64,000 nucleotides of DNA from the NCBI GenBank assembly GCA_916700875.1, contig CAKAKS010000032.1:8433001-8497000 (forward strand), in the 5' to 3' direction. Origin of the DNA: Sebastes aleutianus. Taxonomy: Eukaryota; Chordata; Actinopteri; Perciformes; Sebastidae. A program made the position numbers and the translations under genes. The notes beneath the pieces are model-generated. The model was not told the DNA's origin. It did not search any database and was given only the letters and a program-made list of their open reading frames with translations. Within the stretch, counting starts at the first letter, position 1. Each line of letters begins with the position of its first letter. Below are positions 24,194 to 35,539 of the stretch, in pieces.

Positions 24194-25204
24194 TGGGTTT
24201 CCACCAAAAGCTCTCGAGACTTTTATTCCCTGGAACTACTTTTCTAGGAACTAAAAGGTTATTTCAGCCCACTGCAGTCTGTGTTTCCCCCACGGTATAA
24301 AGACCTGCGAAGATTAGGCAAATTAGTCCGCTGACGTATGAAAAAGAAATATGACATGGGACGAGGAATGCTGGAGGTCCCAACGGTAAACAACGTAAAA
24401 TGGACATGCGCATTCAAAATTGTAGTAGGAGAGTGCTGGACCAGCGGAAGACGGCAATGAAAAATGTAGAAGAAGGTCTGCACTCTGTAACTCCCTTTAA
24501 GAGCAATTTATTGGCACATCTTAGTGACGTTTCGAGCAGATGCTCTTCCTCAGACATAACGTTTAACGTAGCAGTGGTGAACACACTCTGAAGCCTGCAG
24601 TTCAGTGTGCCTGCCTGTTTCATCTAAAAAACACGCTGGAAAAAAAGGTAGGTGGTTTTGTCTCAATGACACAATATTTACTGCTGCATTTGAAAGCATT
24701 TGTCTCCACAGCAAATCTTCTGTTGAGTGTTTGAGAGTTGTTTGTTTGTGCTTTAGAATGTTTACGCCGTGAAACAATCAGAAAATAACTTTTCTTTCTC
24801 TCATTCACGGTACCGCCGCACTACGTCTTTCTCTCTTCTGCCGCTCGCCCTCTCAGCTCACTCACACGATCGCTCTCTCTTTTTCTTTCTGTCTTTTTTT
24901 AAATGTGTCGGGAAGCCAACAGCAGAGCCTTACTTTACGTTTAATGTCATCACACAACGAGAAATGCCCCCCCCCCCTCCGTCCTAAAATGGCCCTTAAT
25001 CGATACTAGAGTACTTCCTTGTTTTATGAATGAAGCGGTACAGTTGAAGCAGCAGTGCTTTCTGGCCCCGACCAGGGCCTTTTTTGGGGCCCCGTAAAAT
25101 GTCCCCAGAATTTAATTTAGACCCTGTTCCCTGCGGTCGAAACACAATGAGTTCCTCAAAAGGTTCTTGGTTCCAGGGGAAAGTTTCTTCGGTGGAAACT
25201 AGGC
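24194..25204. mobile_element. TIR element with GTTTCCACC ends, internally mosaic
   Basis: The left end, GGGTTTCCACCAAAAG, and the right end, CTTCGGTGGAAACTAGG, are inverse complements over roughly 14 bp. Near both ends are GGAACT/GTTCCAGGG-type motifs typical of a TIR family that I recognise from fish. The interior of about 1 kb is a mosaic. It includes an unrelated repeat tail at about 24440-24600 (see 24526) and a C run at 24966-24977. No transposase frame. Confidence 0.6.
24526..24553 (-). other. GAAG-hairpin-CGAAACGTC motif
   Basis: On the minus strand CTGAGGAA is followed by a perfect 4-bp stem GAGC/GCTC with loop ATCT, then GAAACGTCAC. I recognise this as the tail of a retroelement family common in vertebrates. 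A related hairpin lies at 63146-63175. It resembles, but does not exactly match, a hammerhead ribozyme core because of one extra A before the stem. Confidence 0.45.
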
Positions 25205-25205
25205 T

Positions 25206-26060
25206 TTATATTAATTCTAAAATCACATTAGGGCATGAGTGGCCCCGATAAGATAAAAGTAAGTGAGCTGACAACTCACTGTGATGATAAAAGCCAAATT
25301 ATGTTAATTGCTGTTCAAATATAAAGTATTTTACCACATTTAAAGATTAGCAAAAAAGTGCAAAACCAATTGCAGTGAATATACAAAAGCGTTTCCTGTG
25401 TTTTTTTTAAGTTTTGTTTGAAAATGTACTTATTTTATAGAATCCCTGATACATTTACAGTAGCTAATGCAGGGATAAGGGAACTGTAATTGCTCTGATC
25501 AAATTATATCATGGGGGTTATATGCCACTGTCAATATGTGCTTTCATATTCTGCTCAGCTTGATGGATATCAGTGATGATTAGTGCTGCGGGTTAAAAAG
25601 CAGCCTGGTTGTATCTTCTCTGATTCCACTCAGCATACTTTCCATTTTACAGTAATTAGTGCAGGAAGTTAAAACAGTAGCAACATCACAGCAGTATGCA
25701 TGTCATTACAGTGGAGATGGAAAGGGAGCTCTGATTTTTCCCACTTCTCTGAAGAGCATTCAATTATTGAACACAATTACCTAATTGACTGAATCTGTGT
25801 GAATCACTGTTCAAGGATTGCACCCAAATATGAATTAGCTTGACCAGATTAATACCTGAGATGTAAATGCACCTGCAGTACACACAAATCACTTACATCT
25901 ATGCTATTCAAAAATACTTCAATAAGTTTGTGTGTAATGTCCTTTCTAGGTTTTTAGTAGCTATTAGCTTGTTTCAAAGTAGTAATTTACTAAATTAAAG
26001 GCGTGCCATTTTTATGCCATGTAGTCTGTAGACAGCCACAGATACCAGAGTTTAGATCTG
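25206..26060. other. Repeat-free block, possible conserved non-coding DNA
   Basis: About 850 bp with no repeat, no microsatellite and no reading frame of note. It contains TAAT-core motifs such as GTAATTGCTC, CAGTAATTAG, CACAATTACCTAATTGACTG and AATTAGCTTGAC. This texture is common for vertebrate enhancers, but conservation cannot be tested from one sequence. Confidence 0.3.
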
Positions 26061-26061
26061 G

Positions 26062-26391
26062 ATTTACACTGGCTCTAACGATTTACACTGGTTCTAACGA
26101 GAGCTGTTCACGTTTTTACGTTACCTGTTCTCTGACACGCTTGTGAAACTGCAGAAATGTGAGCCACAGAGTGCAAAACTGTGGTACCGCCAGCTGCCGT
26201 CTGACTTCCGTTGCTCCTAAAGTAATGTTATTATGGTAAGGATGGTCTCTGGGCGAGGCTATCAACATTACCACGGTTTTGCACTCTGCGGCACACGTTA
26301 CCGCAGTCTTGGAAAGGGAGGAGTGAGAGGAGGGGTACTCAGTTGGTTGCAATCTGCAACCAGATGCCACCAAATCCTACACACTGTCCCT
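26062..26391 (+). mobile_element. TTAA-type MITE, right-hand part
   Basis: It ends AATCCTACACACTGTCCCT directly before TTAA (26392-26395). The inverse of this end matches the start at 11893. Inside, AGAGTGCAAAACTGTGGTA (about 26167) is inverted as TACCACGGTTTTGCACTCT (about 26270), forming a hairpin. At the left edge a 19-bp unit, GATTTACACTGGYTCTAAC, is duplicated (26062-26099). Confidence 0.75.
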
Positions 26392-26395
26392 TTAA

Positions 26396-27376
26396 ACAAC
26401 ATTTTGATCAACTGTTAGGTCAAGTCTGTTGACCTCTTTTACATTCAGTGCAAGCTAACCTTAGATCTTTCAGTTAGCTACATAACAGGTACACCTGGCA
26501 GTTACGGCATGTAAATATTTAAACAAATATTTTTTACGAAAAAAAAAGGTTTATAATCAGGTTCAATTTTAATTTAAGAACAACTAGTGCAATCAGCTCC
26601 TGTAACAACACAAATATACAGATTTTTTTTTTTTATATATTCTATGTCCATATATAAGAAAAATATCATAATTTAGTTTCAGGGATGTTCCTTTCAGGAC
26701 TAATGTGAGGGAATCCCAGTTGAGACCAAGTATAACCCTTTAAAATCTCAGTTTTATCTCAGTGTCTACTGATAGACATGCTACTGGCTTAACGCCGTCA
26801 TATCACAGACACTATAAGCTCTGCTGAGGGACGTCTGTGTGCACGCATGCTAAGTTGACATCAGAAATATGGTGGGCGGGATGTGTCATTAACTTAGGCC
26901 ACATTATTGGCTGCTGTGGTAAAAACAGATTAAAGGTGACAGCTGCTAGCTATCCACCATGGCTTTTTACTGCTTTGTTGGTATAATGAAGGCTTTAAAC
27001 TGCTTTCTGTGGTGTTTTATGTCAAGGTAGGAGGATGATTACACACGACGTCTCACATATTACATGTAAAGTGAGAAAGGTACCTACACTGTCAAGGTTA
27101 GAGGTTCAATTCCCTCACCGCAGTGTATACTGTATTTCTGTGGCTGCATACTGATTATACGCCACAAACATAAAACGTGAAAGGCATTGGGAAGAGGTAT
27201 CCACTACATGGCAAATATTGATATTGAAGTAGTGATATAAAACTCAGGATATTCGTCAGAAAAAAATTAAGAATGTTTAATTTTTTATGATCCTACAAGA
27301 GAGGATCAGATAATGCAACCTGAGCAAATTGACTGCAGAATTTTACATTGTTCTTTGAACACTGTCTAGTGTTGAA
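26396..27376. other. Unannotated block
   Basis: No gene. A lone box-B-like GGTTCAATTCC at 27103 is not accompanied by a tRNA body. Confidence 0.45.
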
Positions 27377-27407
<31 letters not shown>

Positions 27408-27461
27408 GCACACGCACACGCACACGCACACGCACACGCACACACACACACAAACACACAC
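27377..27461. repeat. (CT)n-(CA)n-(CACACG)n compound microsatellite
   Basis: A short CT run, then CA units with regular CGCACA interruptions. Confidence 0.95.
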
Positions 27462-27587
27462 ACTTTGCTATAAAACCGGCAAAGTCTCCATTGACAGCCG
27501 ATTCATGATTTCATTCAATCATTTTTAAGATGCTTCAAAACCGCACTTCCATCCGACTCCAATTGATTAGATTCTAATTCCGACAAC

Positions 27588-28321
27588 TAGGGCTGTCAAA
27601 GTTAGTGCAACAGTAATGCGTTAACAACAAATTGTTTTAATGCCACATTTTTTTTAACGCGTTAACGCAACTTGCGGTTGCAGTTTTAAAGCTAGAGTGA
27701 AGATACTGCCATCATATGAAACTAAAGAACCTAAGGAATCCATTGGTGCCAACCATGTCATACTAGGTGGTCACGAAGGAGGTTAAATTACGCTAAAAAC
27801 TTATGCTAAATTTTGCAGAGTAAAAAACGGCATAACCATTTTCAAAGGGGTCCCTTGACCTCTGACCTCAAGATATGTGAATGAAAATGGGTTCTATGGG
27901 TACCCACAAGTCTCCCCTTTACAGACATGCCCACTTTATGATAATCACATGCAGTTTTGGGGCAAGTCATAGTCAAGTCAGCACACTGACACACTGACAG
28001 CTGTTGTTGCCTGTTGGGCTTGAGTTTGCCATGTTATGATTTGATCATATTTCTATGGTAAATGCAGTACCTGTACCTGTGAGGGTTTCTGGACAATATT
28101 CATCATTATTTTGTGTTGTTAACTGATTTCCAGTGATAGATATATACATATATTTTCATAAAGCAACATATTTGCCCACTCCCATGTTGATAAGAGTATT
28201 GAACATTTGACAAGTTTTGAACAGATAAAAAATGTGCTATTAATTTGTGATTAATCGTGATTAACTATGGACAACCATGCAATTAATCACAATTAAATAG
28301 TTGAATTAATTGACAGCCCTA
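27588..28321 (+). mobile_element. TAGGGCTGTCAA-family MITE, copy F (complete)
   Basis: Best complete copy, 734 bp. It starts TAGGGCTGTCAAAGTTAGTG and ends AATTGACAGCCCTA. The terminal inverted repeat is a perfect TAGGGCTGTCAA. Flanks CCGACAAC (27580-27587) and CTGACAAT (28322-28329) match at 6 of 8, an aged hAT-size duplication. The left subterminal region carries GTTAACG palindromes and the right one GATTAATCGTGATTAA. The centre contains ATATGTGAATGAAAATGGGT and GAGTCTCCCC. It encodes no protein. Confidence 0.95.
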
Positions 28322-29466
28322 CTGACAATACATATCGTAGTCACAGACACAACAAGACAGCCAGTAACTGAAGCCTGAAGTCAATATCCTTGAAACAACT
28401 TGCTTTGTCCAAACTCTGAAACTGCACATTTACAAGCCTGAAAACAATCAAAGCAGATACGTCTGAATTTAGCTCTGACTTTGCTTACCATCAGGACATA
28501 CCGGATTTATGTATTTTGGGTTAAAATGATTAATTTCCCACTCTCTTTAATCTAATATTGGATCATTTATCACAGAGCATGTAAGCTCTAGCAAGGATCT
28601 GATTATTTACACAAAAAGAATAAAAACGCCAATACTGGCTGCTGAGATGATGAATGTTTGTATGTTATGTCATAAAAAAGTAATATAAATATGCATTATC
28701 AAACACTTAAAGCAGCTGACACCTCTGAGAGAGGTCTCAAGAATGACTGGTTGCTTTTTCTTCACCTGCACAGTTCACTGCTTTTTCTCAAATTTACTAT
28801 AAATATTTAAAAGATTTGAACACCTGAGGCGGTTTTAGTGACAGCTACATGAAAGAAGAGTGGCATAACAAAAAAACAGAAAACTTGCACCCATGGGGAT
28901 GCCTGTTGAAGCTGCTTGACCTAAATGTTGGCCCCTATTCAGTTTAGTTTTTTTGATGTGCCAGTGTGCAGACAGCGAGTGGGTGTTCTGTTATGTTTGT
29001 AAATGATATGCAAAATCATGCAGATAAACATGTCTGTAGCAGCCCATTGATTCATTTGCTGTAATAGCGTTTACTCAAATAGAAAGATACGTCTCAATTT
29101 GTGCTTGCGTTCGCCATTCGGTGCATTTGTTAACTGCACACAGAACAGTTTATCTGATCGCGTGTAGTTCCGTATGTTAACAACATACGGCTAATGGCTG
29201 GCGTTTGCTTCAGGCTCTGCTTTTATTATCGATCACATGGCCCTTCCAGTTCATAGAAGAAGGAACCGTGTTGTTACTTTAACAGTAGCCGGTGGCTGTT
29301 AGCAATTCAGTCTCTCTCAGTGGTCCAATAAGTGATGGCAACACACATTTGGCACCGTGATAAACTTGCTGGTTTTGTTTGAATGACCGGTGGATTGTTT
29401 GGAAATCATAAGTCTTTGTGTTTTGAATGATTATTTTTATTCTATTTTTTTTCATACATCCCATTA
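28322..29466. other. Unannotated block
   Basis: No gene or repeat recognised. Confidence 0.45.
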
Positions 29467-29975
29467 AAGGCTTTTACACACTGGGGCCGTTTTTTTGAAT
29501 GAATAATTTAACACATCAATATAATTTTTCTAACTTTGGTTTTAGTCATGAGTACTTTACAACGTGAATATTAGGTGGCAGAAAAGCAACCTTTTTTTCG
29601 GAACAAGGTCGATTTTTCGGAGCTTTCGCACGGTGAAAAAAGGCATCAACGAATCACGCTGTGGGGAGCGGACATATTCAATACGTAAAGTGAACAACAA
29701 CATAGGCTGCGTAGTCCGAAGCAAAACAGCAATCTTTATTACTCCTTTCAACCTTGACAAAGACGGCTCAGACCAGATCCACTCCTTCCGTTCTTATCTT
29801 TCACAATAAAAGCCCTTGACATATACACTGCAAAACTGTTTACCAGAGGGAAATTCACTCAGGCCATTTTTCTAAAAGGAAACTAAAAATAGCTTACAGT
29901 AGCTTAGGCTATACAATAATTAACCTCAGACAGACTGCCAGACACTGCTCTGGGTCTATAGGATTCCAGTAGTCC
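29467..29975 (+). mobile_element. AAGGCYTTTACACAC-family TIR element W, copy 1 (right end lost)
   Basis: The left end, AAGGCTTTTACACACTGGGG, is the inverse complement of the right end of copy 2 (CCGGTGTGTAAAGGCCTT at 51298). The interior matches copy 2: TTTAGTCATGAGTAC, CCAGATCCACTCCTTC, TTTCACAATAAAAGCCC and GACAGACTGCCAGACACTGC. Copy 2 continues for another 175 bp or so. Here it stops where MITE copy H begins. Confidence 0.82.
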
Positions 29976-30592
29976 CTCAAATTTGTTTTAACGCCACTAA
30001 TTTCTTTAACACAATAATGCACCTTGCGATTTCTAGGTTGAAGCAGGCTTCGTTTTAAAGCTGGAGTGAAGATACTGGCATCATATGAAACTAGAAAAAC
30101 CTAAAGAATTCATCAGTACCAACCATGTCATACTAGCTTGTTGCGAAAAAAGGCAAAATAACGCTCCAAACTAAATTCTTGCGAGGAAAAACTGGCTTGG
30201 CCATTTTCAAAGGGGTCGCTTGACCTCTGACCTCAAGATATGTGAATATAAATGAGTTCTATAGGTACCAACGAGTCTCCCCTTTACAGACATGCCCGCT
30301 TTATGATAATTACATGCAGTTTCGGGCAAGTCATAGTCAAGTCAGCCCACTGACACACTGACAGCTGTTGTTGCCTGTTGGGCTTGAGTTTGCCATGTTA
30401 TGATTTGAGCATATTGATTTATGCTAAATGCAGTACCTGTGAGGGTTTCTGGACAATATTTTTCATTGTTTTAAGTCGTTAATTGATTTATAATAATACA
30501 TATATACACATATTTGCATAAAGCAAGCATATTTGTCCACTCCCATGTTGATAAGAGTATTAAATACTTGACAAACCTCCCTTTAAGGAGCA
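29976..30592 (+). mobile_element. TAGGGCTGTCAA-family MITE, copy H (both ends lost)
   Basis: CAAATTTGTTTTAACGCCAC through AAATACTTGACAAACCTCCC covers the body of the family, but both terminal repeats and the GATTAATC palindromes are absent. It abuts element W directly. Confidence 0.9.
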
Positions 30593-31099
30593 TATGTAAC
30601 TGGACATTCGTAGGAAAATGCACAAAAATTAAGATAACTTTTTGTCAGAAATCATACGAACCGTACATCAATTGTACAGGTTCCTTTTGTCATTCACAAA
30701 CCACATTGACAAGTTTCCTGGTAAGCCACAAACAAAACATGCGATCAATCAACGTTTATGGACTTTTGCCACCATACATCTAGACACATTTGTCTGTCCT
30801 ATTTCATTTGTTCCACGGAATTTGAAATAACATTTAAACCTGAACCCATAAGCTAATTCTACCTTTGTAAGGTTTTTTGTTTCAGTGATCATACTGGGAC
30901 CTCACAAGTCACCTAAAATCCAGCACGTACACACACACAGTTTTGCACAAGCACTGGGGTATTCCATTCTGTGGATGACAATTAACCAACAATACAACAC
31001 TGTCCCAAAGCCCCAATTATTCCTAAAATAATATTTCTCCCTGACAAAGGCCGTAAATTGGAACTTCAAACACACACAAACACACAGAGGGGTAGAATA
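30593..31099. other. Unannotated block
   Basis: Nothing recognised. Confidence 0.45.
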
Positions 31100-31123
31100 G
31101 TGTGTGTGTGTGTGTGTGTGTGT
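31100..31123. repeat. (TG)n microsatellite
   Basis: About 12 TG units. Confidence 0.95.
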
Positions 31124-31246
31124 TTTATGCGTTCATGTGTATTATGTATCGGTGTAAGCTGGTTGGTAGCACAAACTGTTTGTGTAAGGCTCGGGTCATC
31201 AGTCTTCAAGGGGATTAAGGCTACTGTCCCAGTTGTAACGTGCTAC

Positions 31247-31356
31247 CACACACACACACAGACACACACACACAAACACACACACACGCACACAAACACA
31301 CACACAGGACATGCAAACTAGGATGCAACACACACACGCAAACATATACACACACA
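31247..31356. repeat. Interrupted (CA)n microsatellite
   Basis: CA runs broken by GACA, AACA and GCACA, ending near 31356. Confidence 0.9.
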
Positions 31357-31375
31357 AAGAGCAAGGGTTAATTTC

Positions 31376-31690
31376 AGGCCCGAGCACCGACAATGTCCGT
31401 TCGAAGATGGCTCGATAGCGCCCCCTACAAAATTTCGAATGAAGTAGCCCTCGCAGTGCATTTCACCTACATGTACACAATTGGGTAGGCACGTGTATCA
31501 CATGTAGTCTTACAAAAAAGTCTCCTGGGGCCATGCTCTAAACCCAACAGGAAGTCGGCCATTTTGGATTTTGTGCAAATTTGGTGTGTATTTTTGCCCA
31601 TTTCCAGGCTCTGTACTAACTCCTCCTACAGGTTTAACCCAATTTACTTCAGATTTGGTCAGTACAATCTAAAGACCTTTGTTGTTGTTG
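31376..31690 (+). repeat. Probable interspersed repeat (GCCCGAGCAC type)
   Basis: AGGCCCGAGCACCGACAATG, TAGCGCCCCCTACAAAATTT and AGGAAGTCGGCCATTTTGGA are motifs that I associate with a widespread fish repeat. There is only one copy in the window, so the boundaries are approximate. Confidence 0.45.
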
Positions 31691-31735
31691 TTAAACATAA
31701 ACATTAAATAAATGCCATATTTCCATCACATTTTC

Positions 31736-32110
31736 TACATGGTTTTCCGTCAAGCCGTCCTCTATGCAAGCAGCTTATTATGACCTCATATAGAGTGCTG
31801 CAGAATTGAGTCCTAAAACCCGGAAAGGAGTTAGCATTTCAGCATTTCTGGTTCCCTCGTCTCAAAGTCAATGTTTTTTTTTGATTGGGTTTTTAGTTAG
31901 ATGACTGAACTAAGGTCTGTTGTTAACACAAGCTTAAGAGATGTTGTTCTAAGATATAACATACGTCAAATACCTCACTCATGAGTGAAAAAAGGCGGTT
32001 GCTAACAAGTGGCTAAATTAGACAACGAAACGTCATCCAGCTAACAAGTCCGCCTTTACAGCCTTATTGTATACTCATGCTTATGCGACCGTGGTGTTGT
32101 TCGTTTATAG
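31736..32110 (+). repeat. Dispersed repeat P, copy 1
   Basis: Shared with 39576-39945. Landmarks are AGAGTGCTGCAGAATTGAGT, TTAGCATTTCAGCATTTCTG, GGTTCCCTCGTCT, GGTTGCTAACAAGTGGCTAA and CTTTACAGCCTTATTGTATA. Non-coding; class unknown. Confidence 0.75.
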
Positions 32111-32741
32111 CCTAATGTTACCGCTTTGAATTCAGTTTTTATATTTATTGTTTTACTTGCTCTCAAATCCAATTCACACCGCCAGAGTCAAGGACGCAGC
32201 TGAAAGATGACTGGAATGGTCAATCATGCCACAACCTTGTCAAAGGTCATAAAGAAATGTAGTGTATTCATCCCTTATATTCTGAAAGCTTTTTATAATA
32301 GTACTGCCCCATCTAGCGGACTATATCTGACTTTTGAATATTCAGTAAAAGTCTGTTAATTTACACATTGTTGACATCAGCGATTTTTTATTTTGCCAGG
32401 TGTTTGTTCTTCCTGCATTTGACAGCTTCAACTGTGTTACTTTTAATCTGGATTATCTGTTTACCTTCTTCATATTTGTCTAATATAGTTTACTCTTCGT
32501 TTGTAAAATGTGCCTCTCTGCTGACAGTAGACTTGTCGAGGTTTGTGATTGTTCACAAGCTGCAAACACTTCACCTTTCATGTGAACGCGCTCGTAGCCA
32601 GATAGAGAAACCCTGAATTGATTTACCGAGTTGATGACCACCTTCGTTGGACTGTTTAGCGGTATCGCCTAGTTAGGGTTAGTGAGAAGATACACACAAA
32701 TCAAAGGCGCAGCTACTGTCACAATACCACTGCATTAACAA
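32111..32741. other. Unannotated block
   Basis: Nothing recognised. Confidence 0.45.
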
Positions 32742-32816
32742 TTCTCTCTCTCTCTCTCTCTCTCTCCCACTCGCTCATTCACCCACTCACTCACTCATTC
32801 ACACACAAACACACGT
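32742..32816. repeat. (CT)n then degenerate (CACT)n/(CA)n
   Basis: A pure CT run to about 32766, then CTCACTCA-type units. Confidence 0.9.
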
Positions 32817-32922
32817 ACAGTGGTGACAACCTTGGTCCCGGTCAGCATCACTTTCCTAGCCTGGGGCTCTGTGAAATTATCCAACCCTCAAACACTGAAA
32901 CATACACACACGTTCTGAGATT

Positions 32923-33071
32923 TGTGTGTGTATGTGTGTGTGTGTGTGTGTTTGTGGTAGGCTGGGTGACATACCCACTTTGTTTGCAGGATTAATGCTC
33001 TGTCTCCTTAGGCCACTATTCCTTTTGCTCAGCCTGAGAGGGTCCACTGCAGTCAGATGTTCATGCACACG

Positions 33072-33107
<36 letters not shown>
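32923..33107. repeat. Two (TG)n microsatellites
   Basis: TG runs at 32923-32953 and 33073-33107 with about 120 bp between them. The 152-codon minus-strand frame spanning them encodes (TH)n and is not a gene. Confidence 0.93.
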
Positions 33108-33111
<4 letters not shown>

Positions 33112-34927
33112 AGGACGTCTTTACCTAAACACATATAAATAAACACCAGTTTCACTACAGTGTTCAATTTAAAACCGGTTAAAAAATAAATAAATGAATG
33201 AATTAACATCCTGTTGGCCATTGCAGTGAGGCATTTTTCTGGTTGCCTAGTAATATTCCCTAATTGAATTTGCACAGACATGTATTGAGACAGAAACTGT
33301 AGAGTATGTGTACAGTGTATCAGGGCATAGTGCAATTATGAGCAAGAAAATGAAAGCACTGATGGCTGATGTACTGTTATATTCGCATGTACAGTATATG
33401 AAAGCACAGTTTCTCCTGCAAGCAGAATTTTTTATAGTTTTATATTTTGGTGAATGTGCATTATTGCTTTCTTGCTGACAGGAGATCAATTCCACTAATA
33501 AAATAACTATAAGGTTAGGCATTGACCTTGAATGGTTAAGGCTAGAATGGGTCGTCGAGCAGCGAGTCTTCCAAGAGTTTTCCCATGTTTTCGCAACTTG
33601 GGGGCTACCCTCTAGACAGGACCGAGTTACCTTGGGGTGGCACTGAAAAGGTGAAAATGTGAGTGGCATATATATATATATATATATAATTCTGCCCTGT
33701 CTTCCCCTTGTCTGTTAAAACAGTCCACCACCATATTAAAGACTGCTATTTCATGACACCAACCACCTGCCCATCAGCTCCTTTAACAGTCAAATTGCCC
33801 CTTGTGCTCTACAGACTCTTTTTTTTTTAAGTATCGTCTCTGTATTCTCAGTGCATTTATATTTTTTACTGAGCTCGGCTGCAGGCTATGCATCAGTTAA
33901 ACTAGAAGGTCTGTAGTTCAACAGAGCAGTTAAAACTTTCTTGCCCTGGAGTGTGCTTAAGGCTCTTAGTGGAAAGAAAATGACACTCACTAGCTATGAT
34001 TCTGTTGAAGTGTAAAGCTAAATGTTAATGTTGTCATCAAAATGTGAATTTGGTATGATTTAGTCTAGCTGAAGCAAAAAATAAAGCTGAGTCACCGCCA
34101 ACAGTTACTTTAAATCACTCTTTGATTGGCCACTCCCAATTGCAAGTATGTACATATTTTCACATATTATCATAAAAAAAGATACACCATGTACATCGAT
34201 GTCCTCTTCCCTCTGACAAGAAAGCACAGGGTGTTATCTCATGTTTCTAACAGCCTGAGTGGACTGAATAGATTGATGGCGATACCTGTCTAACTGTACG
34301 GAGTGTCCAAATGTCAGTGTCCATTCTTGCAAGGTGTAAAACGTCGTAGGATAGGACAGGAGGCAAAGATGTCATGACACGCTGCCATTCTCCATTTTGC
34401 AGAGTTTTACTCCTACACGCCGACTCCATCCAGAAATGAGCCCTAAATCCTTCTCGTCCCAATAGGAGACCCAACCTCATGCAGCTGCTTAGCATCCTTT
34501 CCCATAAAACAGAGATATTTGGCAGCAATTTATGCTGACTCATCACCACCATGGGCCTCCTGTGGATCTGAAATATTCATGGAGCCTCGGATACATTTTC
34601 AGATCCGCTGGACGCCTATGGCAACGATGAACCTGTCCAGAGCCGCGAAACATGCAAAGGGATCTGTCGTCTGTGTGTTATTTCAGTGAATGGGTATGTA
34701 TGCTTGCATGTGCAGAAAGATAGATGGATTGGGGGGGATGTGATTTCCGCACAAGTCTGACATCTTTATCCTCACAGAGCTGGTCATTTTTGCAAGCATC
34801 ACATGTCAGAGCGTCTCCTTAGGTCAGATTTATACTAAACAGCAAGGATGGAAAAAAATGTATATATATGTTATGAAAAAAGGCTCAGTCTTACCAGCAA
34901 TTACAGCGGTGAAAATTACATCTAGTG
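33108..34927. other. Unannotated block with small TA repeat
   Basis: A (TA)n tract lies at 33668-33688, and a fragment of repeat T at about 33458-33520. The 34250-34830 part is repeat-free. No coding evidence. Confidence 0.45.
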
Positions 34928-35539
34928 CATGGACTGTATATAAGAAGCGGACGTAGTCACCGTGACCCATCACCCATTGGTTTGTGGACTGCTGTTTTGA
35001 AGCCTTGAGTTCTGCATTTTGGCTGTCGCCATCTTGTTTTTTTGCAACCAGAAGTGACACAAGAGGGTGGTACAACCGAACACTGAAGAAGACATTTTTA
35101 GGTGACCAAAAAGGTTATAATTAACTTTCATGAACTGAAAACACACTGTGAAAGGGTTAAAGTTCTATGATTAAAAACATGGACAACTTCCTGAGCAGAC
35201 AACACCGCGGTAGCGACCTATCAATCACATAGTAGCCACGCCCTAAAGCATACCCTGCTTTATGGTCTATTTGACTCTAAATGGGACCATACTTTACTAA
35301 ATGAACATCATGCTGTATTGAAGAAGACTTGAAACTAGTGATTGAGACCATAAACTCATGTTTACAATGTTTACTGAGGTAATAAATCAAGTGAGAAGTA
35401 GGCTCATTTTCTCATTGACTTCTATACAATCTAACTTGTTTTTGCAACCACAGGAGTCGCCCCCTGCTGGCTATTTGAAAGAATGCAAGTTTAAGGCACC
35501 TCTGCATTGGCATCACTTTTCAGACCCGGAGGTTGCCCA
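34928..35539 (-). repeat. Interspersed repeat family R2, copy c (full length)
   Basis: Reverse-strand copy. CATGGACTGTATATAAGAAG at the left and CCCGGAGGTTGCCCA at the right mark the two ends. The interior is collinear with 52800-53402 and 2668-3186, including TATTGAAGAAGACTTGAAAC and GCCCCCTGCTGGC. CTAGTG before and CTAGTC after may be a short target duplication. Confidence 0.88.

Noticed and set aside
25080..25100. GGGCC...GGCCCC inverted sequence as a terminator hairpin
   Set aside because: Intrinsic terminators do not apply in a vertebrate genome, and it lies inside the TIR element at 24194.
27101..27116. tRNA-like T arm (GAGGTTCAATTCCCTC)
   Set aside because: A box-B match alone. No box A at the right distance, no acceptor or anticodon stem.
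32877..33335. 152-codon open frame on the minus strand
   Set aside because: It runs through two TG microsatellites and encodes (TH)n. No gene structure.
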